A DNA stretch of 27,941 nucleotides from Hyphochytrium catenoides (lineage: Eukaryota > Sar > Hyphochytriomycetes > Hyphochytriales > Hyphochytriaceae). The stretch lies in contig FLMG01002106.1 of NCBI GenBank assembly GCA_900088475.1, positions 1 through 27,941 on the forward strand. The letters are read 5' to 3'. This document shows positions 10,901 through 18,379 of the stretch, one piece after another. The notes under the pieces were generated by a model. It was not told the origin of the DNA and made no database searches. It saw only the letters and a list, made by a program, of their open reading frames with translations. A program made the position numbers and the translations under genes. Each line of letters opens with the position of its first letter. Position 1 is the stretch's first letter.

Positions 10901-12743
10901 GAGGGGGAGACGTAAAGAGGAGGAACAGTTACAAGCAGTCCTCAAAAGAAGCACTAATGACGAGAGGCAAAGGCGACCTTTTCTCCATCTGGTGAGAATT
11001 CACACCACGAGATGCCGTGGTCTCGCCCATGTGCAGCAGTGGTGCTGACAATAGAACCTGTAGGCAAAAAGCAATGAGAACGAGCAAAAAGGGAGAGCAC
11101 GCGACGGTAGAGACTAAGGACCGAACAGGAACAGAGAAAAGCTCTGATTGCTAAGTTGCTGGTAGGAGAATGCTGTTGCGGTAGGAGGTCATAGCAGTTA
11201 AGATACGTAATAAAGCTGACCATCTCTGAGGTCCCAAAGCTTGACTACCCCGTCCGCCGCCCAGGTGGCCAGAATGCGGTAGATAGGATGGAAGCGGCAG
11301 CCTGTAATGACATCTCTGTGACTGCACCACAGCTCCCTGTTCACATCGAACTCAAGTTCATTCCAGGAACCTCCTGTAGTAGTTGAGGTGGTCCCGCCCA
11401 CAAGTGGAACAGAGAGAGGCGCGGACGCGGAAGGGTCGCTGTCGCTTAGCGGAGAGACTCGGGAACTCAAGGTGGGGACATCCGAAGCCGTCGATCGAGT
11501 ATCCTCCTTCCTCCCCTTTGAGGCCAAGGTCTTCCATACATACAGTTTGACCATCGATCCTAGAGTAGCGTTAAGAATGAAGCAAGAGAAAGAGAATAAG
11601 AAAACAGTGAGGAACTCGTCGAAGCGATAGTGGGAACCAAGAAGAAGATGCAAACTCGGCGGGATGCAGAAGGGTGAGGTCATCATCTTAGCGAGGCAGG
11701 CTGTACCATTGTTCTTCGCCATCATTGTTTGGTCTGGAGACAGCTGATATTCAGCCTCATCTTCCAGCAGTTCTGATGCCGTGCGGCCTTCATCATCCTT
11801 TTGTCCCTGTCGCCCGAGAGTGCGCTCAGGGGCGATAGCTCCATTGCCCTCAAGTCCGAGCGTTGTCAGCTTCCCAAGAGACCACTTCCACAGCCTAGGC
11901 CATAACAAAGAATCATCAGTACTACTAGACGACACCTGCTTCAGAATAACAGCTGGGATGGAGTTCGACTACACAGCTGAACGGAGAGAAGGAGAGAACC
12001 AGAAAAAGAGACAGACAGTGACAAAAAGAGCGTCCGAAAGAGACTGAGGGCAACATGAACGGTAATAACCCTACGGACCGCCAACCTCGTGCCTCTCTGC
12101 TACGCTGTGACTGCTTATGTCCTTACCCTGTCTGGCTAAGGAGAATGACTGAATCTTGGCTACCTTTCTCTTGGTACACCGCCCTGACAGGTCCAACTAA
12201 TGAGCTCGTCCAACTCCTATAGAGACGTTGGTAGGAGGGCCGCTCAAGACGGACAGTAAGGGTCGTATCTTTATACTTTCTAAACCCTGCAAATGATCCG
12301 ACAGGCAATAAGCAGAGAAAGAGAAACCTTCGACTAAGCACCTCTTGACGCAGAGAGACCTAAAGCAGAGACTGAGGGTGTTTCATTCAACAGCAGGAAG
12401 AAGTCTAGTTGCGGAGAAGTAGTGGTTCTTAGAAGGGGCACGGAGCGAGGGAGGACTAACCTCTGCCTTCCTTGTCTGCGAGTTTCTGTTGCGATATCAG
12501 AGCCTTTTGTTGCTGTGCCTGCAGGACTTTCCATTCTTTCTTCAGCGTGGCAAACTTTGCTTCATTGGCTCCGATCTGGTCTATTAGTGTGGGAGGAAGC
12601 ACCAGTGGCTTCAGCTTTGGAAACTCCGGCAGCTTAAGAGTCTTCTTATGCTTCTTTCTTTTACCTCCATTGCCCCGCTGCTCTTCCGGAGCAGACGGCA
12701 ATGAGGATGGAGGGACAGCGTCCCCTTCCGGCCTGTCCGACAT
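1962..12743 (-). CDS. WD40 beta-propeller / fibronectin type III fusion protein, ~1850 aa, ~24 exons
   Basis: Likely a large scaffold protein; no catalytic motif was seen and its partner is unknown. Exons by eye (minus strand): 12743-12461, 12286-12164, ~11968-11638, 11559-11221, 11057-10978, 10679-10633, 10415-10210, 10013-9250, 8935-8798, 8585-8387, 8060-7984, 7638-7375, 7147-7093, 6904-6767, 6558-6447, 6298-6230, 6141-6070, 5994-5559, 5379-5294, 5236-5184, 4899-4643, 4214-4042, 3753-2952, 2742-2598, 2257-~1962. The start at 12743 (MSDRPEGD) opens a lysine-rich, partly helical N-terminus. WD40 blades follow, with signatures such as GVVKLWDLRDG, FSPDGEKMVTLGG, LVTGGRSGDICMWK, LASGGEDAVVKVWS and GSHDRTLKLWKLDK. 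The blades resemble EML-type propellers, but I saw no HELP motif. Six FN3 domains follow (VTIQWRPP, FRFRVSATNE, NSFGVGEPSPP, AQAQWDVPRSNG, YGVTVAAVSAGG, FYRFRVFTVSA). The WD40-to-FN3 join (8387/8060) is phase 1 on both sides. Uncertain points are the exon 2-3 junction near 12160-11970, exons 6298-6230 and 6141-6070, and the exact 3' end. Confidence 0.8.
7775..7925. repeat. GA-rich low-complexity tract in an intron
   Basis: The plus strand is almost entirely GA/GGA runs here, including a pure GAGAGA block near 7806-7822. It lies in the intron (7983-7639) between the two halves of the first FN3 domain of the minus-strand gene, so in the sense strand it is a CT-rich tract. Confidence 0.7.
10526..10580. 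repeat. GAGACA/GAGAGA microsatellite in an intron
   Basis: Interrupted GAGAGACAGAGAGA repeats lie in the intron between WD40 exons 10679-10633 and 10415-10210 of the minus-strand gene. Minus-strand ORFs over it are Ser/Leu/Cys-rich artefacts of the repeat. Confidence 0.7.
10733..10910. repeat. Minisatellite, ~8 copies of a 20-24 bp GACAGTCAG-based unit
   Basis: About eight tandem units share the core GACAGTCAGNGGGAGAGA, with variation in the length of the trailing GA run (roughly 18-24 bp) and in one or two bases (AGAGGG, AGTGGG, ACTGGG, AGCGGG). The array lies inside the intron 10977-10680 of the WD40-FN3 gene. The plus-strand ORF across it (RERETV-type protein) is an artefact of the repeat. 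Confidence 0.85.
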
Positions 12744-13122
12744 TGTAGAGCTCAAACAGGCGCCGTAATGACTAGATTTTCTAAGAAGGAATGGTCGCTC
12801 CTGAGAAGAATCACAGCCATGTGCTCCCAATGTGCATGTGCTTCTATAATCTCGCTAGCTCTTTAGGAGCAGCAACATCTTTCCCAAAAGGGCCAGAGTC
12901 TTCGTTGTTAATCTGCTGGATATGCGGACTCTGTCGTTTCCTCTAGCTCACATGATCAATCTCTCTATCTCGCGATCTGCTGCGAGCCAACTGAAACTAT
13001 TATGCCGTTCTGGCTTCATTTCGGCTTCTTTCGTCGTCATCCTGCTCGCCATCTCCCTCTTGTCCTCTTCCTCTCACGGATCCTCCTAGCACGTCCCGCC
13101 GCTACCAGTGCGCAGTTGCCCA
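12744..13122. other. Intergenic / 5' region of the WD40-FN3 gene
   Basis: About 380 bases upstream of the minus-strand start at 12743. It ends at the tentative stop of the next minus-strand gene at 13123. No obvious TATA element or other promoter motif was identified. Open frames here carry no recognisable domain. Confidence 0.4.
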
Positions 13123-13570
13123 TCACCACCCATGATCATCGTGGCGCTCCTCCTCGCTCCCAACAAAGAGTTCCTTCATCATCATCAGGAAGTCCCATTC
13201 CAACTCGAAGGATCTCTCTGCTCTTCTCTCTCTCTTCATGGAGGAGCGTCCGTTCTGCCTTCCCTGATCTTTCTGGTCAGTGCTTCTCCTCCTCCTCCCT
13301 GGTCCCCCCTCCGGCCCCCTCTTCCTGACACTTCTGCCAAAACTGAACCGACGCTTCTGACTCCAATGTCAATAATACACAACGAGGCTAGAAAGTCAAA
13401 ATAAAGCATTATTCGCACCGCTGAACATGCCCATAGTGTAGTGTGGAAAAGTATAATTGAAAGAATAGCGATGTTAATACTGCTTACCTGTCAATATAGA
13501 CCGTATTTGACATGGTGATAACCGATGCGAGGAAGATGTTGCTCGGCAGGTCGTGCCACCGTCCTGCTCT
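13123..13570 (-). CDS. Tentative 3' exons of an unrecognised basic protein (5' end not found)
   Basis: Two exons are supported. Exon 13570-13488 reads GRWHDLPSNIFLASVITMSN and ends phase 2 at a GTAAGC donor. Exon 13360-13123 enters phase 2 after a pyrimidine-rich acceptor, runs through a very Arg-rich stretch, then FELEWDFLMMMKELFVG, and stops at TGA 13125-13123. A possible upstream exon around 13690-13615 contains AAVASLIKSLGSADN, but I could not find its acceptor or a start codon. The plus strand of the same region also has open frames. No family is recognised. The exons could alternatively be the 3' end of the gene at 14095-16462. Confidence 0.35.
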
Positions 13571-14094
13571 CTGAGTCGAAGCCGTGCCCGTCGAGGTCAG
13601 CGCCAGAGACAGACAAAGTCAGTTGATGAGGCGTTATCAGCGCTGCCCAAGGACTTGATAAGCGAGGCAACAGCAGCAGGAAAAGTAGGTGTCGTCCATC
13701 ATGCCATAACCACCAGGAGGGAAGAAAAAGGGTCGCAAGCGCGCATGGAGAAGTAGGAGGCGAGAAGCTAGGGTAGGAGAAGAAGGTATTTATCATCATC
13801 TTGCCCGGCAGACAGTCTATCCTAGCAGTACGAGCACCTATATCGCTCATAATTGTCCATTCAATGTTTGGCTCTCCAAAGTACTACTGGTGGAGGACAT
13901 GGTGAGCGGTATAGGAGGCGTGGAGACGACATCTGCTGGTTCAGCAGCCGGATAAAAGTGCAATGTTCACTATAGATCTCTTTAGATGAGATCAGATTAA
14001 TTGGCTATAGGTTGGACCTCCTTTTTGCTGCTTGTACGCGGTATTATCATCGTTATTTACACTGATGACGACGGCAGAAGGATGAAAGGGACTC
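13571..14094. other. Unresolved gap between two minus-strand genes
   Basis: Several plausible minus-strand exon pieces occur, such as an ATG-led MSSTSSTLESQ at about 13900 and MSDIGARTARID from 13850. None could be joined with consistent phase. On the plus strand a frame around 13610-13690 (SVDEALSALPKDLISEA) is also open up to a GTAGGT. I cannot decide which, if any, is coding. Confidence 0.3.
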
Positions 14095-16462
14095 CTATCG
14101 TTGCACGACAGAATCCAAGAGAGACAAGGGCTTGTGAGGACAAGAGGAGACGTATGCCCACTTGGAATAAAGAGGTCTGAAGCTAGTCGTCACGTCGGGT
14201 AGATTCTATACAGCTCATCATAAGCTTACGAGTCATTCCGTTCCCGCATCGCTGGAAGATCAGCGTATGACCTTCTTGGTTCAGTCGGTCGGATCCCACT
14301 TCTCATAGAGATCTGACGGGCGGCGCGTCTCTTCTCATCTGAAGCTTTCACGGGCTCCTCCGCTAATAATGATCCTCTTCGTAGGGGACAGAAAGGCAGC
14401 TCTTCGGGTGTGCTTGCTGAAGAAACCTCAGTAGACTTGCTCCATCCTTAACCTTGGCCGTCGCGCCGGCAGCTTGGTCGATGAGCCTCGCTATACGGTC
14501 TCCTCGTTCTACGGTGTGGGAAACGCAAGCTAAAAGGTTCGAAGAATTGAACGGCTTTAAGGCCCTGGAGGACGCTTCATTAGAGTCGTGCTAGATCGCC
14601 GGGTAGTGGTGCTCGTTCTTCTCGCTTCCGCCGTGCCTCTCCGGCCTTCAACTACTACCTGCGCACTCGGGGATTTGTCGGAGGGCAGTCGTGTCCTCTG
14701 CAGGCGTTTGTGGAAGGCACTCTTCTTCCGATGGTGCTCCTGGGTTCGGTCTCTGTCCACGTACACAAGCTGCAGGTCATCCGTTACTGCTGTGGGAGCC
14801 CAATAGACCGAGTGAGGATTCAAACGCGCAGTCAGCAGCTTCGCTCTAAGATCGGACAGCCATTCTTGTTCCACAATGTCCCGCGCCTCTTCTGGCGACC
14901 TATAGTCTCAACCATTGTTAATAGTCGGCGTAGATCTCCAACAGCGTGGCTGCATCTGTCCTAGAACTACCATCTGTCTTGCTTTAGATGCGTGATCATC
15001 TACACGTTTGGTTGTTCTCTCCTTCAGTGTCCTCTTCTCCTCTCTCTTTGTATCTTATCTCCCCGCTCTCGGTCGCTGTGTCTCTCTCCAATCAGATGCC
15101 TCTCTCTCTCTTGCTTCCGCTACACGTGATGCCGCAATCTCTTATTCACTCTGTCACTCTCCATCTATCCACCTTCTCCCTCGTTAACCGTCTCCTATGA
15201 CCATTAACGATCTCAAAAGATCAATATTACCTTGGTTTGCAATGACTGTCTTCTTGAGTTAGCTGTCTTTCAATGAATGAGCGTAGGCCCTTCGGCATCT
15301 TCACTTTCTGAGCCAGGCACCCCGCTTTTAGGTCCTCCAACTCAATCTAGCGAGACGGAGAAAGAAGTTAGCTTTCATCCCCACCATAGTCCATGATCCG
15401 ATATGACCACTGACCGATGCTTGACCTGCAACTAACGGATGTGGAAGCTCGGCCCTGTGAAACTCTTCGGGTAGCTGTGAAAGAACAAGAGGTTGTCAAT
15501 GGGTTGCATCTCGCTATAGAGATGTAGTGACCTGTTTGACTCGGCCAAGGTGGGAAAGCCCAGGGAGAAAGAGAATTGACCCTCTCACAAGCCACGCAGC
15601 AGAAGCAAACCAGCGAGAGCAAGAACGACCACCAAGAGCCAGTAGAAAGGTAAGACTTTCATATATGGATAGAGACGAAGAAAGAATTGAGAAAAAGAAG
15701 TCGCAGACACAGAGAGGGAGAGCGAGAGGGCAAAAACAGAACGAGAACGAGAGTGCGTCCTCATGGAGAGGAGAAAGAGGAAGGTGGCAAATGGTAAGCA
15801 TTTTCATGCAGTTATTAGTGTCATAATAGCACCTTCGTGGGATCGTCCGCTCTGATCCACCATTGATCAAGCACAGGATTAAGCGGCTCCGCCTTCGCCG
15901 GTGCGAAATGTATTCTTAGCATGTGGCCATTCTCTGACTCCTCCATGCTGTGCTGGCGGTACAGAGAGCTTCTCTCCCTCGCGTCGCTGTTATCCCAAGT
16001 GGCGGGCAGACACTGAAGATCGTCAAGAAAGCCTAGTGCGTCGAGCAAACAGTCCCTCAATGCTACATTCCTTAGAGCTTGCCAACCATATCTCTGCCTA
16101 ACTTATTTATAAAAGGAAGTAGTGGCAGAGCGGAACTGCTCCCTTCTGGCAAAACGCAGAGAGACTATGAACTTGACACGTTGCAAGCGATAGATGTTGC
16201 GCTCCGCTGCGTGCACTGCTTCATCAGTGAGCAGCGGCTGACAGAGGTGCTGCTCTGACCGCCAATCGAGTGCATTCTACACGGTGGTCGCGATGGCGAT
16301 AAATTCTGTGACCTTTCGTTTGTTTAGTAAACCTAAGCGTGATACATCTCCGCCTTGCCTCTCAGAGCTGTTATACTAATTGCAGTGCCGTATCACGGCT
16401 ACTGTGGTCACTTGTCTGGCTTGGTTTATTATGTGTTTATAGTCAGAGCGAGTGGTGCTCAT
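14095..16462 (-). CDS. Unrecognised ~400-residue protein, nine exons
   Basis: Exons by eye (minus): 16462-16412, 16276-16178, 16093-15833, 15474-15415, 15346-15231, 14899-14659, 14590-~14437, 14362-14230, 14182-14095. The model has an ATG start (MSTTRSDYKHIIN), phase agrees at every junction, and exon lengths sum to a multiple of three (400 residues plus stop). Readable segments include LDWRSEQHLCQPLL, RYGWQALRNVALRDCLLDAL, LNPVLDQWWIRADDP, KMPKGLRSFIERQL and ARLNPHSVYWAP. The protein is rich in Trp, Arg and Leu, without signal peptide, membrane segment or repeat. I do not recognise the family and assign no function. The donor at 14437 is the weakest call; a donor at 14453 is the alternative. 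The last two exons (C-terminus) are less certain than the first six. Confidence 0.62.
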
Positions 16463-16909
16463 GGAATAACCGGAGACGCATCACCATAAACTTAACCCTA
16501 AGCAGGAAGGTTTGGAGAATCTTCAGTTGTGAGCTGCACAATGAAGAAACCCAGCAGCCAAGAGAAGCATGCATAGCTCTCTGTTCCCTCTGTCACAAGG
16601 AGGACAGCCTCAAACCAAAAGCTGCAGATATAAGAGCTGGACTTTCGCAAAGGATTGTGTTGAGAAGCTAGCGTAGAGGACCAATCAGCACAGTCCACTG
16701 CTCAATGATCTATCTATGATTTGAGCTCGATAAAGCAGTAGTTGAGCTTTTAGAGAGCAAATCCTCCGCAAGCTCCCACTGTGACATGGGTCCTTTCAGT
16801 CTGCTACGTTGCTACGTTGCAGTCAGTCCAGAGTTAGCCAGTCAACGGTAATACCTATGAAGCACAATGAGGTGGCATGACGGAGCTTTACAATCTCCTT
16901 CGTCCGTGA
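16463..16909. other. Intergenic between the unknown gene and the Mpv17-type gene
   Basis: About 450 bases between the start of one minus-strand gene (16462) and the stop of the next (16910). Both strands have an open frame over 16500-16690, each without a recognisable motif or supporting splice sites. It presumably holds the promoter of the downstream gene and the 3' UTR of the Mpv17-type gene. Confidence 0.4.
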
Positions 16910-17581
16910 TCAGCTACTTGACTCTAACGCGGAAGATACTGCCAGATGGCGCTCGTGCATACCACCTGTTCTGCTACTAGTGCTTCTGCGGATGTTGGAG
17001 GACGTGGGAGCGGCAAGTGGCGGACTCTCCTGCTTGATAGTGTGGTTGTTAGCTCTAGCGCTAAGAAATATATTCCAGCACATGCTAGCTACGGCAGTCG
17101 TCATTGGCCGGCTAGCCGCTGGAACGAACGTGAAGTTTAGAGCACCAATGGAAGCCCAGAACCCCATCCCAGCTGTGGCAGTGGAGGCATAGCTGCTCCG
17201 TAGCCTTGTCTGCACCCCAGTCCAGCCCTCCCCTTTTAGCAGTTCCACAGCGGTAAAGACAACAACAACGTACACTGGCGAAGATAAGCCGCTTGCGACG
17301 GCTTTCTTAGCTAGGGCCTTCCAATGCGTACCTGGCACTCTGCGCTCGAGTGCCGAGTAAAAGAAAAAGTTCATTGGAGCGATGACACTAGCGCCAACGA
17401 AGCCCATAATGGAGGTCCTCTTGGTGTCCCATGCGAACTCTCCTTCACTCAGTGCTGATTGGCCACTTGATATGCCTTGACAGACAAAATCTGCTGTCCC
17501 GGAAGTTACTGAGGTGAAGAGGCATGTCTTCAGCAGCTGCTTTGCCGGTTGGGACAAGCCAAAGCGGAAAGCAGGCGGCAT
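16910..17581 (-). CDS. Mpv17/PMP22-family integral membrane protein
   Basis: A 223-residue protein readable in one exon from ATG at 17581 to TGA at 16910. The family (Mpv17, PXMP2/PMP22, yeast Sym1) consists of four-helix membrane proteins of the mitochondrial inner membrane or peroxisome, proposed to form channels. Evidence is the N-terminal LLKTCLFTSVTSGTADFVCQ block, matching the family's first helix, hydrophobic segments in the middle, and the C-terminal signature WASIGALNFTFVP followed by MCWNIFLS, the counterpart of W..NF.FVP...W...LS. A tail of about 45 residues after the signature is Ser/Arg-rich and longer than in typical members. A longer form is possible: ATG at 17716, a ~36-39 nt intron, then in-frame sequence through 17582, adding about 25 residues. 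Compartment cannot be decided from sequence. Confidence 0.88.
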   Translation of the reverse strand: MPPAFRFGLSQPAKQLLKTCLFTSVTSGTADFVCQGISSGQSALSEGEFAWDTKRTSIMGFVGASVIAPMNFFFYSALERRVPGTHWKALAKKAVASGLSSPVYVVVVFTAVELLKGEGWTGVQTRLRSSYASTATAGMGFWASIGALNFTFVPAASRPMTTAVASMCWNIFLSARANNHTIKQESPPLAAPTSSNIRRSTSSRTGGMHERHLAVSSALESSS

Positions 17582-17618
17582 GTTCTTGGCAGACGGAGAT
17601 GTTCTTGGCAGAAGGAGA
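17581..17618. repeat. 19-bp tandem duplication at the Mpv17-type start codon
   Basis: Two adjacent 19-base copies (17581-17599 and 17600-17618) differ at one base. They lie at and just before the chosen start codon of the Mpv17-type gene. If the longer N-terminus is used, both copies are coding. Confidence 0.8.
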
Positions 17619-18379
17619 TACCGCTGTTTCAAGTACTCGTAACCTGATACCGCTAAAGAAGAAAGTGCCGCACCCTATTGCTGTTTACCACCCGGCAATC
17701 CGAATAGTGCTTTCATCCACTAGACAGCCTCAGATCTCCATCTCGGTGGACTATCTTCTAGTGCTGCTTCTTCCTGGCGAGTTGGGAAAGAAAGCTGGAA
17801 AGACGCGGTGCAAGGTTCTTGAACCCTGGTCATTGCTTGTCCTAAAAGCCGCAATCTGGTCAAGCAGTGCCAGGTCTTGATGGCTTCTATGTCGTTCTAT
17901 GATGGTAGGTAATGCCTTCACCGGCTCACTTTGTTGATGACCAGCACTCAGCCCCCAAGCAGAAAGGGCCGAAGAAAAAGTTTGATGCCCCTGAAACTAC
18001 CAACCAGTCCAGTAGGGCGACATTTGGAATGAGGATGGCCTTATGTTTGATAAGTACCACATCAATCTATTTATTCTGAACGGGCTCAGGGATCATGCTT
18101 CTGATCTCCGCTGATTGAGTCCTTTGTTAATTTTGGAGGCGGAAGGATCTTCAATAGATCTCTGGCACAGCTCCCCAGGTGCTGAAAGGATATCATCAAG
18201 GGCATCTGCTGAGGAGATGAGCGGACTGGGAGACTTACAAAGTGCTCGCCCTTGCCCAAGTCATCTGCTACGTGCCCATTGAGACGGAACCTCTGCACTG
18301 CTGGATTCGGTTCATTGACCGGCCGGTGCCGTGAGGCTAGGAACCACGACCATCACCTTTGTCACGCCGATTGGCTGCC
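17619..18379. other. Divergent intergenic region with minus-strand coding signals
   Basis: This lies between the minus-strand Mpv17-type gene and the plus-strand WD40 gene. A minus-strand exon pair can be read within it and just beyond: 18297-~18239 (FRLNGHVADDLGKGEHF) ends at a perfect GTAAGT donor, and an exon entered from a TTTCAG acceptor near 18196 ends at TGA 18086. A phase-consistent chain can be extended upstream to about 18795, but it overlaps the tentative first exons of the plus-strand WD40 gene. The plus strand is open here too. I therefore do not call a gene. Confidence 0.3.

Noticed and set aside
10774-10995. Plus-strand ORF rich in RERETV repeats
   Set aside because: It is the translation of the intronic minisatellite and runs antisense to firm WD40 exons on either side.
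12472-12768. Plus-strand Cys/Ser-rich ORF
   Set aside because: It is antisense to the first exon of the WD40-FN3 gene, which has a clear start and a phase-consistent donor.
13002-13404. Plus-strand ORFs with a leader-like start (MPFWLHFGFFRRH)
   Set aside because: Hydrophobic, Ser/Pro-rich and without splice partners. The minus strand of the same segment gives a phase-linked exon. Still uncertain.
14557-14874. Minus-strand 105-residue ORF taken as a complete gene
   Set aside because: Its middle is a real exon (14899-14659), but its last ~34 codons are better read as a 68-nt intron ending TCTAG at 14591, after which phase 0 continues into another exon.
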